From contig JOKI01000026.1 in NCBI GenBank assembly GCA_000722615.1, positions 1 through 62,601 of the forward strand: a DNA stretch of 62,601 bases, written 5' to 3'. The stretch is from Pseudorhizobium pelagicum (GTDB lineage: Bacteria > Pseudomonadota > Alphaproteobacteria > Rhizobiales > Rhizobiaceae). Numbering within the stretch: the stretch's first letter is position 1; the number at the start of each line of letters is the position of its first letter. A program made the position numbers and the translations under genes. Below are positions 37,744 to 45,964 of the stretch, in pieces. The notes beneath the pieces were generated by a model, which saw nothing but the letters and a program-made list of their open reading frames with translations, searched no databases and was not told the origin of the DNA.

Positions 37744-38229
37744 ATGACAGAAATCTACGAGGGCGGCTGCTTTTGCGGCCGTATCCGCTACCGGCAGCAT
37801 GGCCGTCCGATGTTCGTACACTGTTGTCACTGCCGCGATTGCCAGCGCCAAAGCGGCAGTGCCTTTGCCGTCAACGCGCTGATCGAGGCTGATCGCGTCG
37901 AGATCGTCGAGGGCGAACCGGTGATGATCACGCTGCCGACCGACAGCGGTTATCCCCATGATGTCTATCGCTGCCCGCAATGCCAGTCGGCGCTCTGGAG
38001 CGATTACGGCCGTAGAGGCTGGTTGCGGTTCATGCGGGTGACGACCCTGGACCGGGCGGACGAATTTGCGCCCGACATTCACATCTTCACCCGTTCTCGG
38101 CTGCCGTGGGTGCGCCTGCCGGAGAGTGCGATCGCCGTCGAGGAGTATTACAGCCCGGCAAAGCTCTGGCCGCAGCAAAGCCTCGATCGTCGCGAGGCCG
38201 CGCGTCTGAAGGCTGGCTCGGACCGCTAG
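37744..38229 (+). CDS. GFA-family (Mss4-like) zinc-binding protein
   Basis: A 161-residue protein of the GFA (glutathione-dependent formaldehyde-activating enzyme) fold. Zinc-site cysteines are visible in GGCFCGRIRY, HCCHCRDCQRQSGSAF and YRCPQCQSALWSDYG. Most bacterial members have unknown function and need not handle formaldehyde. It is divergent from the SelT-like gene. Confidence 0.88.
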   Translation: MTEIYEGGCFCGRIRYRQHGRPMFVHCCHCRDCQRQSGSAFAVNALIEADRVEIVEGEPVMITLPTDSGYPHDVYRCPQCQSALWSDYGRRGWLRFMRVTTLDRADEFAPDIHIFTRSRLPWVRLPESAIAVEEYYSPAKLWPQQSLDRREAARLKAGSDR

Positions 38230-38238
38230 CCGGGCACG

Positions 38239-38268
38239 AAAAAAGGGCCCCCGGCAAGCGGGAGCCCT
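38239..38268 (-). terminator. Terminator of the DUF3618 operon
   Basis: On minus, GGGCTCCCG (38267-38259) pairs with CGGGGGCCC (38253-38245) with one T.G pair around a five-base loop, followed by six T residues (plus-strand A at 38239-38244). Confidence 0.85.
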
Positions 38269-38288
38269 CTGAACCGTAGACGGTCAGA

Positions 38289-39302
38289 TCAGGTCGGGCG
38301 ATTGGCGCCGCCGTCGCTGGCACGCTGGTACTTGCGTGCCTCGTCGGCGACCTTGTCCCGTGCGGTATCATGGACCTCGGAGGCAACCTCCGCAGCCTTG
38401 CTGTAGACGTCCGAGGCGGCTTCTTCCACCTTGTGCATGGTATCGGATGCCTTTGCCGACATCTCGTTGCGCACGCCGTCGGCCGTCTCGCCCATGGCGT
38501 CGTCTTCACGACGGGTGTGGGGCAGGGCCGCGCCGATCGCTGCTCCGAGAGCAAAGGCAAGCGCGCCGCCGATCAACGGCTGGTCCTGGAAGTGCTTGGC
38601 GATGCTCTCGTTGAGATGCGTCGCCTGATCGCGGGCGGAACCACCCATGGCCATGGCGCTGTTGCCGGCAGAGCGGGCGCCGCCCATGACTGAACCCTTT
38701 GCGCGTCCGGCCGAGGATCCGATGCGCCGCCAGGTTTTCGATACCCAACCGGAAGCCTCGTCGAACATGCGGCCTGCTTCGTCCCGGATGTCATGCATCT
38801 GCTGACCCGTCGCATCCGCAAAGCCACGGTAGGTCTTGCCGGTCTCGTCCATGAAGTGGCCCGCACGGCGGCCGGTTTCGTCCGTCAGCGCCCTGAAGCG
38901 GCTGCCGCGGTCGTCCGAGAAGTGGCTGTAGCGGTGGGCGCCGTCCGTCTGGACCGGACCCACGCGGCGAACCGAGCCGGTCACCGGCGCCAGCGGATAC
39001 TCGATCTCGTCATCGTCGTGGCCGAGATCGTCATGGCTCTGGTTGGCGCCCGGGTTTGCCATCAGCCATGCCATGCTGATGCCCATCAGGGCGACCGGGA
39101 TGGGATTGGTCTTCATGGCGTTGCCGAGGTTGGCGACATACTCGCCACCGCCGCTGGACTTGGCATAGGCCATCGCCTCGTCGAGAAGCTGGCCTGGCGA
39201 CATCTTCGCCTGGATGGCGTCGATGCGCTCTTCGATCCGCAGGCGGTCCTGGGCAATTTCGTGTTCGAGCTCTTCGGCTCGCTTGGTGTCGGTCGTGGAC
39301 AT
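38289..39302 (-). CDS. DUF3618 envelope/stress protein
   Basis: A 337-residue protein. The N-terminal LEHEIAQDRLRIEERIDAIQ is the DUF3618 signature. A weak hydrophobic segment (about 68-85) is followed by a long polar, amphipathic region rich in Ala, Arg, Asp and Glu. A second hydrophobic stretch (PLIGGALAFALGAAIGAAL) leads into a C-terminal Ala/Glu/Lys coiled region. Such proteins often occur with the holin-like neighbour. Its ATG overlaps the stop of the upstream gene (TAATG). Function unknown; the operon promoter suggests a stress role. Confidence 0.85.
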   Translation of the reverse strand: MSTTDTKRAEELEHEIAQDRLRIEERIDAIQAKMSPGQLLDEAMAYAKSSGGGEYVANLGNAMKTNPIPVALMGISMAWLMANPGANQSHDDLGHDDDEIEYPLAPVTGSVRRVGPVQTDGAHRYSHFSDDRGSRFRALTDETGRRAGHFMDETGKTYRGFADATGQQMHDIRDEAGRMFDEASGWVSKTWRRIGSSAGRAKGSVMGGARSAGNSAMAMGGSARDQATHLNESIAKHFQDQPLIGGALAFALGAAIGAALPHTRREDDAMGETADGVRNEMSAKASDTMHKVEEAASDVYSKAAEVASEVHDTARDKVADEARKYQRASDGGANRPT

Positions 39303-39718
39303 TACACGCGCTCCTTGATGATCTGTGCATCCTGGCGAAGGGACGACGAGGTCCGGTCAAACGAAAGGTTCTCGCCGCGAAGCGTGGAAAGTCCCTTCTT
39401 GATCATGCCGTATGCCAGCAGGGCCACAACGACGCCGACGATGACGGAGGAGAGGGCGTCCGCGCCGGTCTCGGACATGCCCTGTGCGACGAAGAAGGCC
39501 GCCAGTCCGTTCACGAGCGCTGCAAGCAGCACGCCGACGGCGGCGATGGCGAAGACCAGACCTGCGCCGAAGGCTTCGAGGCCGTTGACGGCGTGGGACA
39601 TCTTCTCCGAGGCTTCGGTCTTGGCGAGGTTGATTTCCTTCCGGAACAGACCGGTGATGTCGGAGACGAGGCCGCTCACCAGTTCGGAAAGAGGACGATT
39701 GTCGATCGGATTAGCCAT
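39302..39718 (-). CDS. Holin-X-like (phage holin superfamily) membrane protein
   Basis: A 138-residue protein with an amphipathic N terminus (LVSGLVSDITGLFRKEINLAKTE) and two long membrane helices (about 50-75 and 85-105). It matches the family named putative actinobacterial Holin-X / phage_holin_3_6, which is chromosomal and not phage-linked here. Its start overlaps the end of the upstream gene by eight bases and its stop overlaps the DUF3618 start, so the three are tightly coupled. Confidence 0.85.
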   Translation of the reverse strand: MANPIDNRPLSELVSGLVSDITGLFRKEINLAKTEASEKMSHAVNGLEAFGAGLVFAIAAVGVLLAALVNGLAAFFVAQGMSETGADALSSVIVGVVVALLAYGMIKKGLSTLRGENLSFDRTSSSLRQDAQIIKERV

Positions 39719-40445
39719 TGCGGGAACCCTCCGTGGGATAGCCCGTCGGGTAGCCGGCACCTGTTGTGGGGCTGACGGGTGATGTTGATGATGGTGTGGT
39801 GCTCGGAGCAGCGCTGCGGCTCGGGGCGGTGCCCATGCCTGCACTCGTGCTCGCGCCGGTGGTCCGATTGGCCGACCCTTGGGTCTTGGCGCCACGGTCT
39901 GCCGAGGCTGTCAGGAAGCGGCTTGCGGCAAATCCGGCAAGCGCAGCGATGCCGATGAAGGCGGCCGGCTGACGGCGACCGAAATCCTCGGCCATACCGG
40001 CGATCTCGCCCATGTCCTTGCCCTTGATGTCGTCGGCAAAGCGGTGGACGCTGGAGCCGATCTGCTTGGCATAGCGGCCGACTTCGGGCTGGTCCTGCTC
40101 GAGCTCCGAGCCTGCCTTTTCGATGGCGGACGCAATGCCGCTGACGCGGTCGGCGGCGAAGTTCTTCTGGTCGTCGGCTGCATCCTTGGCACGCTGGCTG
40201 GCGTTGCCGATCTCGGCCTGGGCCGTGGACTTGGCGCTCTGCCAGTCCTCGTTGACCTTGTCCTTCAGACCGCTGCCGGCCTGCTGTGCGGTCGTGGAGG
40301 CCGAAGCACCTGCGGCGGACGCTGCGGACCTGACGCTGGACGACGTCGAGCTGGACGAAGGCGATGGTTGCGCCGGCTTTACGCCAGGCGTTTGTGTGGA
40401 GCCGGGGTTGAGGCCGGATCCTCGATTCAAATCTCGTTCGGTCAT
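39711..40445 (-). CDS. Low-complexity Ala/Ser/Thr-rich stress-associated protein
   Basis: A 244-residue protein. The N terminus (about 1-60) and C terminus (about 190-244) are low-complexity Ser/Thr/Pro/Ala. The middle has an Ala/Lys/Asp-rich helical repeat resembling LEA/YtxH-type proteins (QSAKSTAQAEIGNASQRAKD). AAFIGIAALAGFAASRFL then forms a membrane segment. The layout resembles ElaB/YqjD-type membrane-tethered coiled proteins. It is the first gene of the operon and has a candidate EcfG-type promoter upstream. Exact function unknown. Confidence 0.75.
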   Translation of the reverse strand: MTERDLNRGSGLNPGSTQTPGVKPAQPSPSSSSTSSSVRSAASAAGASASTTAQQAGSGLKDKVNEDWQSAKSTAQAEIGNASQRAKDAADDQKNFAADRVSGIASAIEKAGSELEQDQPEVGRYAKQIGSSVHRFADDIKGKDMGEIAGMAEDFGRRQPAAFIGIAALAGFAASRFLTASADRGAKTQGSANRTTGASTSAGMGTAPSRSAAPSTTPSSTSPVSPTTGAGYPTGYPTEGSRNG

Positions 40446-40509
40446 TGGACTCTCCCAGATAGGTGAAAGGGACGATGTGACGACACCGTTCTGATGCGAT
40501 CGGGGACTC

Positions 40510-40535
40510 AACCTTTCATGGCCTCGAAATGTTCC
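40510..40535 (-). promoter_or_regulatory. Candidate RpoE2/EcfG general-stress promoter
   Basis: On minus, GGAAC at 40535-40531 is followed after 19 bases by TT at 40511-40510, matching the rhizobial RpoE2 pattern GGAAC-N18/19-TT. It lies 65-90 bases before the first gene of the DUF3618 operon. The rest of the 305-base gap up to the GH25 gene shows nothing else that I can name. Confidence 0.5.
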
Positions 40536-40750
40536 GAAAGTGTCGGCAATTCGACAGCAGGCCGGGGCGACAGGGTGCCGATCACCTTTGCGCGATCACT
40601 CCTGGAATACGTCGATCGGGGGATCCGTGGCGCCCGCGATTAAGATTGGATTCAACCTTTCGCGGTAATCATCCGTTAGCTTTTCCGCGACGGCGTCGTA
40701 AGGCGCGCAGCGGTTGGCTTGTCTCGGCTCTGTTTTGCGTGCGGGTAATT

Positions 40751-41776
40751 ATGCGTTTTTCGGCTTTGTCAGCGGCTTTCCTTGCCGGCCTTATGCTCTC
40801 CGGCTGCACGTCCGGCTCCGGTCCCGAAGGTCTCCTGGCGGGTCTCCCGTCAAAGGAGGTGACCGGGTCTGTCACCCCGGCACCGGTACCCTCGGCAGCC
40901 GTTGGCGAACCCGCGGCACAAACGCAAGGGCAGCCGGCGGAGGCGCTTGCCTGGGCCGACGGGACGCCTCAGCCGCAGGCCTTCGCACCGGCCGTCACGA
41001 CGGTCGGCATGCCGATCCCCTCTGACCGGCCCATGGCCATGCTCTCGCCGCAGAACCCGGCAGCCACGACGCAAGGACGTCTGCGCGTCTACGGCCAGCA
41101 GTTCCGGGATGCAAAGCCCATCAACTTCGGCAAAGTGCAGCCCAGGCATTATGCCGTCCACGGCGTCGACGTTTCCCGTTGGCAGGGCGATATCGACTGG
41201 CCGAAGCTGCGCACGCAGGGCGCCAACTTCGCCTATATCAAGGCCACCGACGGCGGCGATCATCTCGACCCCATGTTCAAGACCAACTGGCGCAAGGCCA
41301 AGGAAGCCGGCATCCGCCGCGGCGCCTATCATTTCTTCTACTGGTGTCGCCGCGCCAGCGAGCAGGCCGACTGGTTCATCCGCAACGTGCCGCGCGATCC
41401 GGACGCCCTGCCGCCGGTGATCGATGTGGAATGGAATGGCGAATCGAGCTGCAAGCGCCGGCCTTCGCGCGCCGACGTTCTGGAGAAGATGCAGGTCTTC
41501 ATGGACAAGCTCGAGCGCCATTACGGCCAGCGGCCGGTGATCTACACCGCCCCGGACTTCTACAAGGACAATCTCGTCGGCGCCTTCGAGAATTATCCCT
41601 TCTGGCTGCGTGCCGTTGCCCAGCATCCCTCCACGGTCTATCCGGGCCGCAAGTGGGTGTTCTGGCAGTATTCTGGCTCCGGCCTGTCGCAGGGCGTCAA
41701 TGGCAGGATCGACCTCAATGTCTTCAACGGCAGCGAGGATGGCTGGCACAACTGGGTGGCCCGGCGCACCAGTTAG
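40751..41776 (+). CDS. GH25 lysozyme-like lipoprotein
   Basis: A 341-residue protein. A lipoprotein signal (SAAFLAGLMLSGC, Cys near 18) precedes a Pro/Ala-rich linker (about 25-120) and a glycosyl hydrolase 25 domain. Domain motifs are VHGVDVSRWQGDIDWPKL, YIKATDGGDHLDP, the catalytic-region PPVIDVEWNG and KWVFWQYSGSG. GH25 enzymes cleave N-acetylmuramoyl bonds in peptidoglycan. The lipid anchor suggests periplasmic wall remodelling. The ATG at 40751 was chosen because the longer upstream frame is Arg-rich and lies in non-coding DNA. Confidence 0.9.
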   Translation: MRFSALSAAFLAGLMLSGCTSGSGPEGLLAGLPSKEVTGSVTPAPVPSAAVGEPAAQTQGQPAEALAWADGTPQPQAFAPAVTTVGMPIPSDRPMAMLSPQNPAATTQGRLRVYGQQFRDAKPINFGKVQPRHYAVHGVDVSRWQGDIDWPKLRTQGANFAYIKATDGGDHLDPMFKTNWRKAKEAGIRRGAYHFFYWCRRASEQADWFIRNVPRDPDALPPVIDVEWNGESSCKRRPSRADVLEKMQVFMDKLERHYGQRPVIYTAPDFYKDNLVGAFENYPFWLRAVAQHPSTVYPGRKWVFWQYSGSGLSQGVNGRIDLNVFNGSEDGWHNWVARRTS

Positions 41777-41780
41777 GCCG

Positions 41781-42686
41781 CTATAGGGGAGGCGAGGCGG
41801 CAGCCTCCGTCTTCAGCCACTCGGTCAGCCGATCGATGTTCCGGTCCTGGGATCGCGGTGCAAGGACCCAGTAGCCGCGGTCCATGTCGCTGAGTTCCGG
41901 CCCCGCGGTGACCAGCATGCCCGACGCGGCCATCGAATCGACGAGGCCAAGCCAGCCGAGCGCCATGCCCTGGCCCCCGAGTGCCGCCTGCACCACCATC
42001 GCGTAGTTGTTGAAGCTGACGTCGCCGCCGAGAGGTTCCGCCTCCCGGCGGATTTCCATCGCCGCAAAATAGCTCGCCCAGTCGAACCAGGGGGAGGAGA
42101 GGGCGGTGTCGAGGTGGATCAGCGGCGCGCGCGACAGGGAGAGAAGCGATGTCTCCTCTGCCTGCAGGAAGGCCTGGGAGCAGACGGGCACCACACGCTC
42201 CGGCATGATCATCTCTCCGGCATGTCCGAACTGCGCCCGCGAACCGAAGGCCACGGCAATTTCCGCCTCCTCCGCCCAATCGGATTCCAGCCGCTGCGTC
42301 GAGACGATCTGGATGTCGAAATCGGGGTAGAGCTGCCGAAAGCTGTGCATGCGGGGGATCAGCCACAGCGTCGCAAAGGCGTAATCCGTGCAGAGCCGCA
42401 GCGCCGGGCGTTTCACCTCCGCTCTCAGGTCTTCCGCCAGCGCGTCGACATCGCTCACCGTTTTCTCGGCGATGGCAAGCAGGCGCTTGCCCTCCTCGGT
42501 GAGCGACACCCCCCGGTGCTGGCGATGCAGCAGCGGCCGCCCGAAAGACGCCTCCAGCTGGCGGATCTGGTAGCTGACCGCAGGCTGGCTCAGTCCCTGC
42601 ACGCGGGCGGCTGCCGAGAGCGATCCCTCCCGGGCAATCTCCACGAACAGCCGCATCCAGCCGATATCGACAGGCAGATGGCTCAT
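41781..42686 (-). CDS. LysR-family regulator, probably of choline-sulfate use
   Basis: A 301-residue LTTR with helix-turn-helix EGSLSAAARVQGLSQPAVSYQIRQLE and a standard effector domain. It is divergent from choX and betC, the place held by the choline-sulfate-utilisation LysR regulators of other proteobacteria. The 96-base gap contains the shared promoters. Its own inducer, probably choline or choline-O-sulfate, is inferred from context. Confidence 0.87.
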   Translation of the reverse strand: MSHLPVDIGWMRLFVEIAREGSLSAAARVQGLSQPAVSYQIRQLEASFGRPLLHRQHRGVSLTEEGKRLLAIAEKTVSDVDALAEDLRAEVKRPALRLCTDYAFATLWLIPRMHSFRQLYPDFDIQIVSTQRLESDWAEEAEIAVAFGSRAQFGHAGEMIMPERVVPVCSQAFLQAEETSLLSLSRAPLIHLDTALSSPWFDWASYFAAMEIRREAEPLGGDVSFNNYAMVVQAALGGQGMALGWLGLVDSMAASGMLVTAGPELSDMDRGYWVLAPRSQDRNIDRLTEWLKTEAAASPPL

Positions 42687-42782
42687 AAAATCTCTTTATG
42701 GCTACTATTCAAAATCACGGGCTTCACAGCCGTATCTCATCAGTCTTCAATAAGTCCAGCAAATACAAGAAGGGGAAGAAGC

Positions 42783-43748
42783 ATGACTTTGACTTCCACA
42801 TTGGCTGCTCGGGCTCTGGCCTGCACCGCAGCAATTGCCACTCTCACAGCCGCACCGCTCACGGCGTCCGCCGCCGATCCGGAAGCCTGCCAGGCTATCC
42901 GCCTGTCTGATCCGGGCTGGACCGATATCACCGCCACCAACGGCGTTGCAGCCTATCTCCTCGAAACGCTCGGCTATGATCCGGACGTCAAGACGCTCTC
43001 CGTGCCGATCGGCTACCAGTCGATGAAGAACGGCGAGATCGACGTCTTTCTCGGCAACTGGATGCCGGCGCAGCAGGCGTTCATCGACGACCTGAATTCT
43101 TCCAACTCCATCGAGGTCCTGAACAAGAACCTCGAAGGCGCGAAGTTCACCCTCGCCGTGCCGGCGTCGGTCGCGGCGGAGCAGGGCGTCAAGGACTTCG
43201 CCGATCTGGCCGAGCATGCCGATGAGTTCGAGCGCAAGATCTACGGCATCGAACCGGGCGCACCGGCCAATACCAATATCCAGAAGATGATCGACTCCGG
43301 CGATTTCAGCCTGAAGGACTGGGAGCTGGTCGAATCCGGCGAACAGGCCATGCTGGCGCAGGTCGAGCGTGCCAACAAGGCCGGTGAACCGATCGTCTTC
43401 CTCGCCTGGGCGCCGCATCCGATGAACGCGCGCTTCGACATCAGCTACCTGTCGGGCGGCGACGACTATTTCGGGGCCAATTTCGGTGGTGCCGAGGTCT
43501 ACACGCTGGCGCGTACCGGCTGGCCGGAGCAGTGCCCGAACGCTGCAACCTTCCTGAAGCAGATCACCTTCACCGTCGACATGGAAAACGTCCTGATGGG
43601 CGAGATCCTCGGCGGCGAGGATCCTCAGGATGCCGCGGAAGCCTGGCTGAAGGAAAATCCTTCTGCCTACGAGCCGTGGCTGGCCGGTGTGACGACCTTT
43701 GACGGCAAGCCCGCCAAGGAAGCCGTCGACGCCGCACTCGGACTCTGA
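42783..43748 (+). CDS. choX: Choline ABC transporter substrate-binding protein ChoX
   Basis: A 321-residue periplasmic protein with a signal peptide (about 1-30, cut near ASA-ADP). The type II binding fold shows the ChoX hallmarks: ACQAIRLSDPGWTDITATNG near the mature start, GNWMPAQQ and IVFLAWAPHPMN, the aromatic regions that make the choline-binding box. It would deliver choline to ChoWV, whose genes are not in this window. GAAGGGGAAGAAG precedes the ATG. betC follows after nine bases. Confidence 0.93.
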   Translation: MTLTSTLAARALACTAAIATLTAAPLTASAADPEACQAIRLSDPGWTDITATNGVAAYLLETLGYDPDVKTLSVPIGYQSMKNGEIDVFLGNWMPAQQAFIDDLNSSNSIEVLNKNLEGAKFTLAVPASVAAEQGVKDFADLAEHADEFERKIYGIEPGAPANTNIQKMIDSGDFSLKDWELVESGEQAMLAQVERANKAGEPIVFLAWAPHPMNARFDISYLSGGDDYFGANFGGAEVYTLARTGWPEQCPNAATFLKQITFTVDMENVLMGEILGGEDPQDAAEAWLKENPSAYEPWLAGVTTFDGKPAKEAVDAALGL

Positions 43749-43757
43749 GGGCAACCA

Positions 43758-45275
43758 GTGCAGCCAAGACCGAATGTGCTGATCCTGATGGTGGATCAGC
43801 TGAACGGGACCTTGTTTCCGGATGGACCGGCGCAGTTCCTTCACGCGCCCCATCTGAAGTCCCTGGCGAAGCGCTCCGTGCGCTTCGCCAATTCCTATAC
43901 GGCAAGCCCCCTCTGTGCGCCGGCGCGCGCGTCCTTCATGTCGGGGCAACTGCCGAGCCGGACGCGGGTCTATGACAATGCCGCAGAATTCGCCTCCGAC
44001 ATTCCGACCTACGCCCATCATCTGCGCCGCGCCGGCTACCAGACATCGCTGTCCGGCAAGATGCATTTCGTCGGTCCTGACCAGATGCACGGGTTCGAAG
44101 AGCGGCTGACCACCGACATCTATCCGGCCGATTTCGGCTGGACCCCGGACTATACGAAGCCGGGCGAGCGGATCGATTGGTGGTACCACAACCTGGGCTC
44201 CGTGACAGGCGCAGGCGTCGCCGAGATCTCAAACCAGATGGAATACGACGACGAGGTCGCCTACAACGCGACCCGCAAGCTCTACGATCTGTCGCGTGGC
44301 CAGGATGAGCGTCCCTGGTGCCTGACCGTCAGCTTCACCCATCCGCACGATCCCTATGTGGCCCGTCGCCGCTACTGGGACCTCTACGAAGATTGCGACC
44401 AGCTTGATCCCGCCGTTCCCGCAATTCCCTATGAGGAGCAGGACCCGCATTCGCAGCGCCTGATGGACGCCTGCGACCATAAGGCCTTCGAGATCACGGA
44501 TGAAAACATCCGCCGGGCCCGCCGCGGCTACTTCGCCAGCATCTCCTACGTCGACGACAAGATCGGCGAGATCTTGGACGTCCTGGAGCGCACGCGCATG
44601 GCGGAGAACACCGCCATCGTCTTCGTGTCCGACCATGGCGACATGCTCGGCGACCGCGGTCTCTGGTTCAAGATGAACTTTCTGGAAGGCTCCGCCCGCG
44701 TGCCGCTGATGATTGCCGCCCCCGGCTGGAAGCCGGGCCTGGTGACGGAGCCGGTCTCCACGCTCGACGTCTGCCCCACGGTGTCGGCCATTGCCGGGAT
44801 CGACATCAGCGTCCTGGCGCCATGGACGGACGGTGAGGATCTGACCGCCCTGGCAAAGGGGCAGCAGGCCCGCGAGCCGGTGCCGATGGAATATGCCGCC
44901 GAAGGATCCATCGCGCCGATGGTGGCCATCCGCGACCGCCGGTACAAGCTGACGCTCTGCGACCGGGACCCGCCTATCCTGGTGGATCTCGAGGCTGATC
45001 CCGACGAACTGGAGAACCTCGCGGGCGATCCGGCGCATGCCGAGGCGATGCAGAGACTATCGGCCCTGGCCGCCGAACGGTGGGATCTCGAGCGCTTCGA
45101 TGCGGCGGTGCGCGAAAGTCAGGCCCGTCGGCACGTGGTCTATGAGGCGCTGCGCAACGGCGCCTATTATCCCTGGGACTATCAGCCGCTGCAGCGCGCC
45201 TCGGAACGCTACATGCGCAACCACATGGATCTCAATGTACTGGAGGAGAACCAGCGGTTTCCACGCGGCGAGTAG
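43758..45275 (+). CDS. betC: Choline-sulfatase
   Basis: Hydrolyses choline-O-sulfate to choline and sulfate, feeding choline into glycine-betaine synthesis or catabolism. The 505-residue type I sulfatase has the formylglycine motif C53-A-P-A-R57 and metal-binding segments LILMVDQLNG and VSDHGDMLGDRG. The C-terminal PWDYQPLQRASERYMRNHMDLN extension is typical of choline-sulfatases. It starts with GTG at 43758 and forms an operon with choX. Confidence 0.95.
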   Translation: MQPRPNVLILMVDQLNGTLFPDGPAQFLHAPHLKSLAKRSVRFANSYTASPLCAPARASFMSGQLPSRTRVYDNAAEFASDIPTYAHHLRRAGYQTSLSGKMHFVGPDQMHGFEERLTTDIYPADFGWTPDYTKPGERIDWWYHNLGSVTGAGVAEISNQMEYDDEVAYNATRKLYDLSRGQDERPWCLTVSFTHPHDPYVARRRYWDLYEDCDQLDPAVPAIPYEEQDPHSQRLMDACDHKAFEITDENIRRARRGYFASISYVDDKIGEILDVLERTRMAENTAIVFVSDHGDMLGDRGLWFKMNFLEGSARVPLMIAAPGWKPGLVTEPVSTLDVCPTVSAIAGIDISVLAPWTDGEDLTALAKGQQAREPVPMEYAAEGSIAPMVAIRDRRYKLTLCDRDPPILVDLEADPDELENLAGDPAHAEAMQRLSALAAERWDLERFDAAVRESQARRHVVYEALRNGAYYPWDYQPLQRASERYMRNHMDLNVLEENQRFPRGE

Positions 45276-45302
45276 GATTGCCGGTCATCTCTTCTCACGC
45301 AC

Positions 45303-45328
45303 GGAACAAAATTCCGTGAGTCTTCGTT
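45303..45328 (+). promoter_or_regulatory. EcfG-type general-stress promoter
   Basis: GGAAC at 45303-45307, 17 bases, then CGTT at 45325-45328: an exact match to the alphaproteobacterial EcfG consensus GGAAC-N16/17-CGTT. It lies 31 bases before the next start codon, so the leader would be very short. A 7-bp inverted repeat (CACGGAA at 45300-45306, TTCCGTG at 45312-45318) overlaps the -35 element and may double as the betC terminator. Confidence 0.7.
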
Positions 45329-45358
45329 TCCTTGGCAGGTTTAACGGAGGAAGTACCT

Positions 45359-45682
45359 ATGACCTATGATCCGAATGATACGCGCACAGGTCCGCGCTCA
45401 CCGAATGATCCTCGGCCGGAGGTCGTCAACCATGTTGACGCACGCAGCCGCGGTTCGTCCTGGATGCCCTGGGTGGCCGTCCTTGCAGTAGTCCTGATTG
45501 CGGCGTTCGTCTGGAGCAACATGGGCGGCGAGCCGGGAACTGATCCTGCCACGACCTCGGCAACTGACGCGCCCGCCGTGACCAACGACGCGCCGGCCCC
45601 GGTCGCACCTGCGGCACCTGCCGCCCCGGCTGCGCCAACCAACGATGCTGCTCCCGCGGCTCCGGCTGGCAACGGCGGCTAA
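45359..45682 (+). CDS. Small membrane protein with Pro/Ala-rich tail, predicted stress regulon
   Basis: A 107-residue protein. A polar N terminus (about 1-33) is followed by one membrane helix (WMPWVAVLAVVLIAAFVW, 35-52) and a tail of about 50 residues made largely of Ala, Pro, Thr and Asp (repeats of APAAPAAP). I know no function; the form suggests a single-pass protein with an extended periplasmic tail. The EcfG-type promoter motif places it in the general stress response. GGAGGAAG lies about seven bases before the ATG and an intrinsic terminator follows, so it is monocistronic. Confidence 0.75.
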   Translation: MTYDPNDTRTGPRSPNDPRPEVVNHVDARSRGSSWMPWVAVLAVVLIAAFVWSNMGGEPGTDPATTSATDAPAVTNDAPAPVAPAAPAAPAAPTNDAAPAAPAGNGG

Positions 45683-45704
45683 CTGCCCTCGCTGCAAGAA
45701 ATAA

Positions 45705-45730
45705 ACCGTCCGCTTTTGCGGGCGGTTTTT
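45705..45730 (+). terminator. Terminator after the stress-regulated membrane protein
   Basis: ACCGTCCGC at 45705-45713 pairs with GCGGGCGGT at 45718-45726 (one T.G) around TTTT, followed by T residues. The 200 or so bases after it, up to the kinase gene, hold no gene that I can see. Confidence 0.93.
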
Positions 45731-45964
45731 CTATGAGGCTCTGCTTATGAAGAGTATGGTATCGGTGGGAGCCTTGCTTGCGGGCGTGCCTGAGTTGCGC
45801 CATAGATAGGTGATTATCCATCCCCAGTAAGCCTGCGCCGAAAGCCCGCCATCAACAGATGAGCCAGCGGGTGAGGCAATGTCCGTGGCACCGCCAGGAG
45901 GGCATTCCTCGGTGCCCATGATGCCTGATTGTGTCGAAAGAGTAAGTGTTTGAAAGCGCTTGAG

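Noticed and set aside
37744..38229. Glutathione-dependent formaldehyde-activating function for the GFA protein
   Set aside because: The fold and zinc sites are clear but most members do not have this activity and no formaldehyde genes are nearby.
39302..39718. Holin-like gene as a sign of prophage
   Set aside because: No phage structural, integrase or lysis genes nearby; the family is common on bacterial chromosomes and the gene is locked into a three-gene operon.
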